64,000 nucleotides of DNA from Haematobia irritans (Eukaryota; Arthropoda; Insecta; Diptera; Muscidae): assembly GCF_050003625.1 (NCBI RefSeq), contig NC_134397.1, positions 96,642,162 to 96,706,161 on the forward strand, written 5' to 3'. This document shows, piece after piece, positions 44,833-54,737 of the stretch; position 1 is the stretch's first letter, and every line of letters begins with the position of its first letter. The notes beneath the pieces are model-generated. The model had not been told where the DNA came from, made no database searches, and saw nothing but the letters and a program-made list of their open reading frames with translations. Both the position numbers and the translations under genes were made by a program.

Positions 44833-45173
44833 GTAGGTTAGGTTAGGTATAGTGGCGGCCCGATATTTCAGGCTCACTTGGACTATTCAGTCCATTGTGA
44901 TACCACAGTGGTGAACTTCTCTGTTATCACTGAGTGCTGCCCGATTCTATGTTAAGCTCAATGACCTCCTTTTTATAGCCAAGTCTGAACGGCGTTCCAC
45001 ATTGCAATGAAACCACTTAAGAAGCTTTGAAACACTCAGAAATCTCACCAGCATTGCTCAGGTGGGATAATCAACCGCTGAAAAACTTTTTGGTGTTTAG
45101 TCCAAACTGGGTTTGAACCTACAACCCTGTGTATGCAAGGCGGGCATGCTAACCATTGCCCCACGGTGGCTCC
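44833..45173 (-). mobile_element. tRNA-derived SINE, minus copy
   Basis: From the CCTAA tail at 44833 to the head GGAGCCACCGTGGGGC at 45173. Flanks share GAAATGTA (44828 side and 45174 side). The body has a few deletions compared with 2776-3119, and the B box is altered ('gggttgtaggttcaaac'). Confidence 0.85.
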
Positions 45174-45179
45174 GAAATG

Positions 45180-45930
45180 TAATCCTCAAATTGAAATGTA
45201 TCTCCACTCAATAGTTTCTCAAAAATATTTCGATGTAAGACAAATTAAATATTGACATTGTTGAGAATATTTTTCAACAAAAATTTGTATAAAAACTAAC
45301 CCTGACATTTAGTTCAGCAATATCAAGACAAAAACATTTACATGTGAATACCAAATCAAAACGATATATTTTGTAATGGAAGAAACTGTTACAATATTTG
45401 GAACAGTCTCATCTAGGTCTAAAATTAAATTCAAGAATATAAGTCATCATAAGCGTTTACATTGTCTTATTTCATCAAAACACAAAATTATTCAAATATA
45501 TTGAAAAAATTAATTTTAGAAAATTAACTAAACTGTATTAGAAACGCAGATGTCACACCGATTTCATAAAAATAAGTAAACATTTATTAGACAAAATTAT
45601 TATTTTTCATTTATTTAAGAAAATTTAGTAGTTTAAAGGAAAAGTTGGATTTAGAAATTGCAAAAATGTCTTTAGTCCCATACGATGTTCAAGATGGGCG
45701 TTTTATTGGTAAAATTTTACAATTTTAAGAAATTCTGAACTATTTTGAGGAAGATACGAATTTAGTTAATCTTTATGCTTCATTTGAGCATATTTTTTGC
45801 CTTGGGTTTAGTTAATTGAACTAACGTACACAAAAATTATTAGAGTAAAGAAAACTTTCTCCAAACATAATAATTCTATGAACTAAAATAAAGTTAAATT
45901 GGCTTTAGTGAAATAGGGAGTTCACTTTTT
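45180..45930. other. AT-rich non-coding stretch
   Basis: No gene. Around 45650-45730 there are weak echoes of the CACCCAG-element interior ('aaatgtctttagtcccatacgatgttcaa'), probably an eroded relative. Confidence 0.4.
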
Positions 45931-45934
45931 TAAG

Positions 45935-46497
45935 TGAAGGAAGCGGGGAATTAAAATAAAGATACATTTAAGACAAAATTCTCTTTTAAATTTGAGTTTT
46001 GCTTACTTGATTCTAGGCAACAAATTTTATTTTAATCGCTTTCTCAGCTTTTTTCTTCATGTGCTTTCAAAGTCCATTAAAAAAGTTTTGACATCAACTT
46101 AAATTTTCATATTCAGACTCAACTTCAAGTAGAAATTATGATATGTTTCAAGTAAATAACACCTTTAAAATAAAGTTTTTTTTAGCTTTGTGGACAAGAT
46201 GCAATATGTCTACAAATTTACTGACGATTTCTTTAATTTTGAATATTTTTTGAGAAGTATTAAAGTCAAGTTGACTTTAGTAAAACGAAATTTTCTTTCA
46301 CGGTAGAACACCTAATTTTAAGTCGAATCGCTTAACTACAAGGACAAAATGACTTCATTGAAAAGTTTATCGACTTTTGTACAAGGAAAAAAACTATATC
46401 AGCGAAATGCGTCTTTTATGGTAAGCAAACCTCGCATTTGAAATTTAAGCACATGAAATCTTTGGCCCCACGACAATATTTTTTGTTTTTCGGTGTA
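45935..46497 (+). repeat. Repeat related to 9411-9900
   Basis: It shares 'gaagcggggaatt', 'cttcatgtgcttt', 'gacttcaagtagaaatt' style blocks and a 'tttttcggtgta' end at 46497. Non-coding. Confidence 0.5.
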
Positions 46498-46656
46498 TGA
46501 TGTCAAACGTTTCTGACAAGCGTTAGAATGCATTAAAAATCATAAAAACAAATATTAAAAATATTTATTTGGCAAAATATTACAAAATTGTTTAATTCAC
46601 ATCCAAAACACTGAATTCGAATCACATCTTAAGAATTGCAACGGCTGTTGAAATGG
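46494..46656 (-). mobile_element. hAT-like fragment (continues at 49351-49520)
   Basis: The minus strand matches the interior of 25913-26971 ('cgaattcagtgttttga', 'gtgatatt'). The same copy continues after the CACCCAG element at 49351-49520 ('atccatcctatgacaagtcc', 'gcttccgggtcc'). Confidence 0.65.
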
Positions 46657-47032
46657 TACACCCAGAAAAAGTGACCCCTTCTTTAAGTTAAAATGAACTC
46701 ATTGTGAAGAAAGTTGAACTTCGTATAGCGCCAAAGTCATATTTATTTGTTTGAACGATGTGATTTTCGTATAAATTAGTTAGAATGCATTCCATATATT
46801 AGTTAATATTTTCCTATATTTATGTACCACTATACTACAGAATGAAAAAAATTAACTGAATTGAATTCATATATGAAATGATTTTATTGAACTTTTTCAT
46901 TCATTTGGACAAATCTTACTTTTTTGTGGTAAACCTTTTACTTCAAAATTAGAACTGCTTACCTTCGATTATATTTTATTTTATTTATGTCGATACAACT
47001 TTATTTTATTTATGTTTTATTAATATATTAAA

Positions 47033-47742
47033 AATGTTGTTGTTTGATAGTTGACCTTTAAATTGTTAATTATATTTGTTTAATTCGGCTTAAGATCATG
47101 TCATAAAAACAGATGTTGTTATTTTTTTGAGTTGTTTTTTTATTCAAAAATAACCTCCAATGTTTCGAAACATCACCGATGTTCGTCTTCAGGGAAATTT
47201 CTTTAAACAAATAACAGAAAAACATTTTACACATTGATTAACAAAAATATATATCAAACTCGGAAAATACTGATTATTACATTTAGAAGTAAAAGAAACA
47301 TGAACTTATTCGCAAACGAGTAGATTTACAACTAAGTCTAATTTGATTTTGTATATTTCTGCACAATATTTCGATAAATATGTGCACAATGGTCCGTATC
47401 AGTCTTGAAATTCATCCGTCTTTTATAGTTGTTTTCTTGGGTCAAAATATCTACGTCCTTAAGATTTGGCTTGTGTCCTGTTAGGGTGCAATGTGCTGCA
47501 AGAGCCGTCTTTCGATCCAAGGGCTTGTCAGTGGCTTTCTGATCAGATTTATGCCCTGAGATTCTAGTTTTTAATTTGGTTTTTGTTGTACCAACGTATA
47601 CTTTTTGACAAGTATCCGATTCTTTTCCATCGCATTTAATCTTATATACTACGTTCGACATATCATCTTTCTTGATTTTAGATTTTGTCTTATTGAAGAA
47701 TTTATTGACATTATTGTGAGTCCTTTGTGCAAAAAAAAAATA
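47033..47742 (-). pseudogene. Penelope-like retroelement 3' part with GIY-YIG endonuclease
   Basis: The minus-strand frame (47763-47338) encodes VVYKIKCDG...KVYVGTTKTKLKTRISGHKSD, the GIY-YIG nuclease fold typical of Penelope-like elements (the YKI/YVG pair, Arg in LKTRISGHK). The reverse transcriptase is missing, as expected of a 5'-truncated copy. Its 3' region (47140-47210) has the 'gaagacgaacatcggtgatg' hairpin-like block common in this group. A related 3' relic is near 12915. Confidence 0.8.
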
Positions 47743-47968
47743 TTTATTAAGAATCAACAGCATCGAAATATTTGTTTATTATTCCACTGTTTCCAATTTT
47801 CGTGTAATGTTATCAACTGTAAAACGTAATGTTTTCTTCTTCTTGTGCCTTTCACTTTTAATAAGTTGCTGCCTAACGAGTTTGTCCACCTTTTACAATT
47901 TCAATACCTACAAATATAAAAAATCATAAACCAATTTTTTCACAAAAGGTTAGCGTCACTGAATGTTA

Positions 47969-49182
47969 CATAGTTCCCTCCAAGAGCGATACAACGATTA
48001 TAACGACCTTCCAATTTTTTGATACTACTTTGGTAGTACTCCTTCGCTTTTGCCTCAAAATATAACTCAGTTTCGGCGATCACCTCTTCATTGCAGCCAT
48101 ATTTTTTTTCCTGCGAGCATCCTTTTGAGATCTGAGAACAAGAAAAAGTCGCTGGGTCCAGATCTGGAGAATACGGTGGGTGGGGAAGCAATTCGAAGCC
48201 CAATTCATGAATTTTTGCCATCGTTCTCAATGACTTGTGGCACGGTGCGTTGTCTTGGTGGAACAACACTTTTTTCTTCTTCATATGGGGCCGTTTTGCC
48301 GCGATTTCGACCTTCAAACGCTCCAATAACGCCATATAATAGTCACTGTTGATGGTTTTTCCCTTCTCAAGATAATCGATAAAAATTATTCCATGCGCAT
48401 CCCATAAAACAGAGGCCATTACTTTGCCAGCGGACTTTTGAGTCCTTCCACGCTTCGGAGACGGTTCACCGGTCGCTGTTCACTCAGCCAACTGTCGATT
48501 GGACTCAGGAGTGTAGTGATGGAGCCATGTTTCATCCATTGTCACATATCGACGGAAAACCTCGGGTGTATTACGAGTTAACAGCTGCAAACACCGCTCA
48601 GAATCATCAACACGTTGTTGTTTTTGGTCAAATGTGAGCTCGAGCGGCACCCATTTTGCACAGAGCTTCCGCATATCCAAATATTGATGAATGATATGAC
48701 CAACACGTTCCTTTGATATCTTTAAGGCCTCTGCTATCTCGATCAACTTCATTTTACGGTCATTCAAAATCATTTTGTGGATTTTTTTGATATTTTCGTC
48801 GGCAACCACCTCTTTCGGGCGTCCACTGCGTTCACCGTCCTCCGTGCTCATTTCACCACGCTTGAATTTTGCACACCAATCAATTATTGTTGATTTCCCT
48901 GGGACAGAGTCCGGAAACTCATTATCAAGCCAAGTTTTTCCTTCCACCGTATTTTTCCCCTTCAGAAAACAGTATTTTTATCAAAACACGAAATTCCTTT
49001 TTTTCCATTTTATTTTTTTTTTTGACAATAACAAAAGACGCTCTATCTCACAAGCTAATTGACTTACAGACGTCAAATTTTGACACGAATTATTTGAAGG
49101 TTTGTACTATATAAAAATAATATGCATTTAATACTAGCGACGCCATCTATGTGTCAGACCGGGGACTTATCAGCCAACCTGT
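47969..49182 (-). mobile_element. Irritans-type mariner (Himar-like), copy 2
   Basis: The minus-strand 5' end ACAGGTTGGCTGATAAG ends at 49182, next to TA (49183-49184). The 3' inverted repeat is lost: at about 47969 the element joins directly to host-repeat sequence. It encodes the transposase pseudogene 47975-48947. Confidence 0.85.
47975..48947 (-). pseudogene. Mariner (irritans subfamily) transposase
   Basis: Two frames: 48947-48480 (KTWLDNEFPDS, GERSGRPKEVV, IAEALKISKERVGHII, the catalytic MDETWLHHY) and 48419-47975 (SDYYMALLERLKVE, FHQDNAPCHKS, HPPYSPDLDPATF). Two catalytic Asp are present, and the third lies in SPDLDP. The frame breaks around 48425-48480 and again after DLDPA. Strong resemblance to the Himar-type transposases of horn fly is from memory; no alignment was run. 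Confidence 0.88.
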
Positions 49183-49559
49183 TATTCTAGTTAATTAACT
49201 ATTCCTAACTGCTTTCAGTTTAGGATTTTTTTACTGAAACAAGTAAATTTTATTATTTCACTATTAACTTAACGGAAATAAAATGGCTAAACTGGCTAAA
49301 TATATGAAAATTTTTTCCTTTAGTTTCGAGGGCACATTTTTCTGGGTGTAGGCATCCATCCTATGACAAGTCCATGTTAAATTCATCGCTTTTGCACCAA
49401 ATTTGCACCGCTTCCGGGTCCAAAAAGATCATTTTCACTGCGTGTTTGGCGACGCTTTTTTTTTTTTTTTTTTGCTCGGTTCCTATAAAAAACAAAGTTC
49501 GGAGCCCATTAGATTCTGGATTAGAATTCCCGACTGTGCATATAACTCGGACAAGGTAA

Positions 49560-49646
49560 CCAGGGGAAGTTCTATATAAGTACCAAACTGAAATAGTACA
49601 CGCAAAAAATAATTCTTTCCTCCCAAACGAAATTTTAGATAAACAA
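49560..49646. other. Short spacer
   Basis: Nothing recognisable between the hAT-like fragment and the pogo-like MITE. Confidence 0.3.
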
Positions 49647-50076
49647 AGTTCGCACTCGCGGTAGCGTGAACACCGCCTAACGTGAACTCCGCATCACGTG
49701 AACACGCTTTTTCTTACACTAACTACTCCGTAACGCTGAAAAACAAGAATTTTACGTCAAAAGCAGATTCACAATGCCAAATACAATTTCAAATACACAT
49801 ACGGAATTTTTTAGTGATCTAGTTTGGCCTTTTTTCGTATATTTTAATTATTAATTTAAATTGCTTTATAATTCCAATCTCTTTTTTATGTTTACATGAA
49901 GTTAAATTAAGTTTTTAATATTACTAATAACAAAACTAAAAGACTATAACGCTAGAAAGCGTAAAACTCCCGAATATGGCTATGTTTTGTTCTGAAATTC
50001 GCTGAAGTTCGCTAACGTGAACATTTTTGCTAGGTTAGGTTAAAGTGGCAGCCCGATTAAGATTCAGGCTCACTTA

Positions 50077-50287
50077 TGGCGATTTCGATTGGGGTAAAAG
50101 GTGCAACATTCTCGAAATTGATTACAAAATATGAGGGACACTGTCATTGTTTTTGGATGCTGGATCCCTCGCAATACATTGAATTAACAATAACTTTGGA
50201 ATGACACTACCATTTAGGCGAAAATACATTGAGGGAAAAAGTAGTGCAACACCAAGGCAACATATTTTTTGCAAAACGAAAACGCCC
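50077..50287 (+). mobile_element. 211 bp MITE with TTA duplication
   Basis: It interrupts the conserved LINE tail 'gctcacttagactatt'. TTA flanks both sides (50074-50076, 50288-50290). Ends TGGCGATTTCGATT and GGGCGTTTTCGTTT (inverse). A TTA target fits the PIF/Harbinger group. Confidence 0.75.
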
Positions 50288-51076
50288 TTAGACTATTCAG
50301 TCCATTGTGATACCACATTAACTAAAATTACCTATTACATATGGGCACCGCTGAACCTTCTTGATTATTTTTCTTTATTGAACCAACCAGATTGTTCCAA
50401 AAACATTAGCAGACTGCTTAAGCTAACGTTTTCCAGATCCGCCAGTAATCTGAAGCTATATGCTCCTAAAAGTTGCTTGCGCTTTACACAAAATGCAGGA
50501 CACTCACACAAGAGGTGTTTAATTGATTCCTTTTCCTCCGCATCATGACAGCTCATACAATAGTCATTATACTTCGCGCCAATAGTTTTTGCAAAATCGC
50601 CTATCAGGCAGCGACCCGTTATAGCAGATATCAGGAGTGATATCTGACGTCTCGAGAACACTAGCATATCTAGTGTGCGGTTTAAGTTTAAATGGGGCCA
50701 TATTTGCTTGGTGTCGTTACAGCCCTTGCAATCCTCCCATCGAACATTTGCCATCATAACAGCCTTCTCACGCAGCATGAGCTTGCAGGTAGCCAGGGGC
50801 ATACCAACAGATTCTAGTTCCCCTGGAATATGTAAGGGAGTCCCTAGCCTTACCACCTCATCCGCTTCGCAGTTCCCCGGTATGTTCCTATGGCCAGGCA
50901 CCCATATTAGGTGAATATTGTACTGCTCAGCCATCTCATTGAGAGATTTGCGGCAATCGATGGCCGTTTTCGAGTTGAGGAACACAGAGTCCAAGGATTT
51001 TATTGCAGGTTGACTGTCGGAGTATTTTTTGGAACATTACTTCTCAGCCAATTCGCCACCTCTCTTATTGCTAATA

Positions 51077-52008
51077 AAGGGTGATTCTTTTGAGGTTAGG
51101 ATTTTCATGCATTAGTATTTGACAGATCACGTGGGATTTCAGACATGGTGTCAAAGAGAAAGATGCTCAGTATGCTTTGACATTTCATCATGAATAGACT
51201 TACGATCTGCCACAACGTCGAATTTTCAGTGAATGGGCCCTAGAAAAGTTGGCAGAAAATCCGCTTTTTTATCGACAAATTTTATTCAGCGATGAGGCTC
51301 ATTTCTGGTTGAATGGCTACGTAAATAAGCAAAATTGCCGCATTTGGAGTGAAGAGCAACCAGAAGCCGTTCAAGAACTGCCCATGCATCCCGAAAAATG
51401 CACTGTTTGGTGTGGTTTGTACGCTGGTGGAATCATTGGACCGTATTTTTTCAAAGATGCTGTTGGACGCAACGTTACGGTGAATGGCGATCGCTATCGT
51501 TCGATGCTAACAAACTTTTTGTTGCCAAAAATAGAAGAACTGAACTTGGTTGACATGTGGTTTCAACAAGATGGCGCTACATGCCACACAGCTCGCGATT
51601 CTATGGCCATTTTGAGGGAAAACTTCGGAGAACAATTCATCTCAAGAAATGGACCGGTAAGTTGGCCACCAAGATCATGCGATTTGACGCCTTTAGACTA
51701 TTTTTTGTGGGGCTACGTCAAGTCTAAAGTCTACAGAAATAAGCCAGCAACTATTCCAGCTTTGGAAGACAACATTTCCGAAGAAATTCGGGCTATTCCG
51801 GCCGAAATGCTCGAAAAAGTTGCCCAAAATTGGACTTTCCGAATGGACCACCTAAGACGCAGCCGCGGTCAACATTTAAATGAAATTATCTTCAAAAAGT
51901 AAATGTCATGGACCAATCTAACGTTTCAAATAAAGAACCGATGAGATTTTGCAAATTTTATGCGTTTTTTTTTAAAAAAAGTTATCAAGCTCTTAACAAA
52001 TCACCCTT
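51077..52008 (+). mobile_element. Tc1/mariner-type element, 932 bp
   Basis: Ends AAGGGTGATT and its inverse, with TA at 51075-51076 and 52009-52010; the flanking LINE reads through at 'ttgctaatatttcagcctg'. It encodes only the catalytic part of a transposase. Nearly identical to 62418-63350 and, as far as it goes, to 1-527. Confidence 0.9.
51249..51902 (+). CDS. Transposase catalytic domain lacking the DNA-binding end, 217 residues
   Basis: Catalytic motifs: FSDEAHFWLNG (first Asp), WFQQDGATCHTARD (second Asp) and PPRSCDLTPLDYFLWG (third Asp), with 36 residues between the last two. The frame upstream of Met1 reads on to a stop (HHE, stop, TYDLPQRRIFSEWALEK), and the helix-turn-helix region is missing between 51150 and 51190. 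This is the same in every copy here, so the element was probably spread by an enzyme supplied from elsewhere. The protein may be made but should not bind its ends. Confidence 0.75.
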   Translation: MAENPLFYRQILFSDEAHFWLNGYVNKQNCRIWSEEQPEAVQELPMHPEKCTVWCGLYAGGIIGPYFFKDAVGRNVTVNGDRYRSMLTNFLLPKIEELNLVDMWFQQDGATCHTARDSMAILRENFGEQFISRNGPVSWPPRSCDLTPLDYFLWGYVKSKVYRNKPATIPALEDNISEEIRAIPAEMLEKVAQNWTFRMDHLRRSRGQHLNEIIFKK

Positions 52009-53289
52009 TATATCAGCCTGAAAAACACTACAGTGATTAGGTAATCTTTTCGCTATTCGAAGTTCCAGATCATTAGAATATACTCCTAAACCCAATTGTC
52101 CATCCAATTTGGAGCCATCAGTGTAGAAATCTATATATTCTTTATTCCCCGGGGTCTTTGTGCACCACGCCTCACTGTTGGGGATTAGAGTCTCAAACTT
52201 TTTGTCGAAAAGTGGACTCGCCAAAGTGTAATCCACTACGTTAGGCACATCTGGCGTTATTTTGAGGACCGAACTGTGACCGTAACTTTTTTCCGACCAC
52301 AGCGATAGCTCGCGCAACCGCACAGCCGTTGTTGCAGCTGATTGTTTGGCCAAAATGTCTAAAGGCAATAGATGCAGCATGACATTAAGGGAATTTGTTC
52401 CTGTCTTGCTGAATGCGTCTGAGATACACAAACACGCCATACGCTGAACTTTGTCTAAACTTGTTGGTTGGTGAAGTGCCGGCCACCAGACTACAACACC
52501 ATATAGCATTGTAGGTCTAACCACTGCCGTATATAGCCAATGCACAAATTTTGGTTTTAGTCCCCACTTTTTTCCTATTGCCTTTTTGCACGAGTACAAA
52601 GCTACCTTTGCTTTTCTCGCCCTTTCTTCAATATTAAGCTTAAAGTTCAGCTTCCTGTCCAAAATAACGCCAAGGTATTTTGCACACTCACCAAAGGGAT
52701 TTTCAATACCCCCTAAGGAAATTACCCCAAGACCATTGTCTTTTGGCCCATTTCTCTGTCATCCGGAGGGCCCTCTGAATAATATCTCTGATTGTGGATG
52801 GGAATTTTCCCCTGACTGCTAGAGCCACATCATCTGCGTATGCCACCACTTTCATCCTTTATTTTTCTAGGGTAACCAGAAGGTTATTTATAGCAACATT
52901 CCAAAGAAGAGGTGATAGAACTCCTCCTTGAGGAGTGCCTCTGTTCACATACCTTTGTATGTTTGCTTGTCCTAGTGTGGCTGAAATACGTCTCTTCATT
53001 AGAAGTTCGTCTAATAGCCTAAGTATACCTGGATCAACATTCAGGGTTGCCAGTCCATTTAATATCGAGCTCGGATGGACATTATTGAACGCCCCTTCGA
53101 TGTCTAGAAACGCCACGATTGTGTATTCTTTGACAGATAGTGAGCTTTCAATAAAGCTGACTAGTTCATGTAATGCGGTCTCAGTAGACCTGCCCTTCGA
53201 GTATGCATGCTAACGTGAACTCTCTTGGTTTTAATTAGTTCGCGTTACCACGAGTGCACTGTATTCGATTTTATAAATTTTTTACATTT

Positions 53290-53362
53290 TACCTTTCGCC
53301 TGGATGGAGAATCGAACGGCAATTTGTAAGCCAACACACTATCCACTGAGCTATGTAGCTGT
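53290..53362 (-). mobile_element. tRNA-like SINE head (second type)
   Basis: The minus strand reads 'ctacatagctcagtggatag' (A box) and 'gttcgattctc' (B box), a tRNA-derived head different from the other SINE. The variable and T arms are too short for a working tRNA, so I call it SINE-derived. Confidence 0.6.
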
Positions 53363-53465
53363 TATTGTCATCAATAGACAATTATCCATATAAGTTATTT
53401 ATATAGCATAGCTTGCGGCGCCCACGAGCCGATTAAACAAACTTTATTTAACAGAAACATACATT

Positions 53466-53556
53466 TAGTTGCGCACCGTGGAGCAGTGGTTGCTACGTCT
53501 GCCTTGCATGCCAAGGGTTGTGGGTTCGATCCCTGCTTCGACCGAACACCAAAAAA
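53466..53556 (+). mobile_element. tRNA-like head of the main SINE family
   Basis: 'gcgcaccgtggagcagtggt' then 'tgggttcgatccctgcttcg' and an A-rich stop. Only the ~85 bp head is present; the body and LINE-like tail are absent. Confidence 0.7.
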
Positions 53557-53559
53557 AAA

Positions 53560-54737
53560 ATTTTTACATATATTCTAGATATGTTCGGATGATTCCGAAA
53601 AGATGTTAAACATTACATACTATTATATTAAATTTTTACTATGAACTGTAAAATGTGTCTTATTAAAGACTTAAAGTCAGAAAAGAACAGTGCTTGATAT
53701 AAACGAAATGGACTGTGTTGTTGGTTCAAAAAAAATTTTTTTTTTGAAAAAATAAAAATTTTGTAACAAACGAATTTTTTTGGTGATAATAGTTTAAAAT
53801 TTTCGAAGCAATTCAAAAAACTTTTTCAAACGTTTTTTTTCTTTGCGTGTAGGATACAATTTTGGAACAAATTGCAATAGTTTACTTAAATTATTTTTTA
53901 AATTACCAAGTTTGAATTAACCTAATGGTACGAAAATCCAGCTTTTGTAATATTGGTAGTAAAATTTTATGTAAAATATTGTAGAAAAATCCCCGGAATT
54001 TTCCGCTCTTAATTGCCAGGAAGACGATAACGATACAATTGTTTTAATCAGTCAGCTTCTTAATTGTTTAAACAATGTAGCATCCAAAATTTCTGCAAAA
54101 ATATATTAGTTTAGAGACCTTTCTAAAAAGTTAATTTAATTTTTTTCCTTGGCAATTATTACAAACTATTTGGAGAAATTTCTGCCAATTGCCCATGATT
54201 TTCCATATTTTTTATATATAGGTCCACTCAGCAATAATAGACAAGTTCACCATTGTGGTATCACAATGGAGTGAATAGTCTACGTGAGCCTGAGCCTGCT
54301 ACTATACCTAACCTAATCCAACACATTTTAAAAAATTTCGTAAACATTTTGCCCATTTAGAAGTAATTCGCAAAATATTTGAAAATGCATTAAAGATTAG
54401 TAGTTTCAAGTCAACTTGAATTTATGTTGAAAAGTATGTTTATGCTCAAACTTAAAACTTGTTACATTTGTTTATATGGAATATAATATAAGTTTAACAA
54501 GTAACTTTTTTGTTTGTAACTACATACAACGGAAGTAATATGTTACGGTAGTAAGCTATTGTCATAAACAAATTCTTTTTATGTGATCCATTGAAGAAGG
54601 TTTGGCCGAATTTACTTGTTTTAGTTCGATATAACAATGGTCGGTCCATTGCCTAAGTCACCGTACAAAAATATATGTATATATCCTATCATTTATGGTT
54701 TGTTTCATTTGTTCATATAGTTTGAAGACTTTTAACA
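53560..54737. other. Upstream region of the RING gene
   Basis: AT-rich; 53690-53840 resembles 1130-1310 (a shared 'gtaacaaacgaatttttttggtg' stretch). A SINE 3' fragment lies at 54225-54318. The promoter is presumably within the last few hundred bases, but no core element could be supported. Confidence 0.4.
54225..54318 (+). mobile_element. SINE 3' tail fragment
   Basis: It holds the end of the SINE ('ttcaccattgtggtatcac' to 'ctacctaacctaa'-like tail). Confidence 0.65.

Larger units (their letters stand above)
46659..49348 (-). mobile_element. CACCCAG-ended element, copy 2, with two nested insertions
   Basis: Termini CACCCAGAAAAAG (46659) and CTGGGTG (49348), with TA on both sides. It is inverted relative to 36865-38250. 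It contains a Penelope-like fragment (47033-47742) and a mariner (about 47969-49182). It is itself inserted in a hAT-like fragment. Confidence 0.8.
50033..53212 (-). mobile_element. 5'-truncated LOA/I-like LINE, second copy
   Basis: It reads from the CCTAA tail (50033) through RNase H (50994-50365) and RT (53116-51985) to a 5' truncation at 53212 (AYSKGRS region). Blocks: FLDIEGAFNNVHP, GTPQGGVLSPLLWNV, and AYADDVALA (52830) intact as a motif, although the frame around it carries a stop. It is interrupted by a 211 bp MITE (50077-50287) and a Tc1-type element (51077-52008). Confidence 0.88.
49647..53261 (+). mobile_element. Pogo-like MITE split by a LINE
   Basis: The left part (49647-50032) and right part (53213-53261) match 40406-41081 in order and are separated by a minus-strand LINE. 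The ends are 'gcactcgcggtagcgtg' and 'cgcgttaccacgagtgcactg'. Confidence 0.75.

Noticed and set aside
50033..53261. GCTAACGTGAAC on both sides of the second LINE as its target duplication
   Set aside because: The uninterrupted MITE at 40406-41081 has two such motifs natively, so they are not created by the insertion.
53290..53556. Two tRNA-like sequences that could be tRNA genes
   Set aside because: A and B boxes are present, but arms and anticodon stems do not fold into a normal tRNA, and one is the head of the dispersed SINE.
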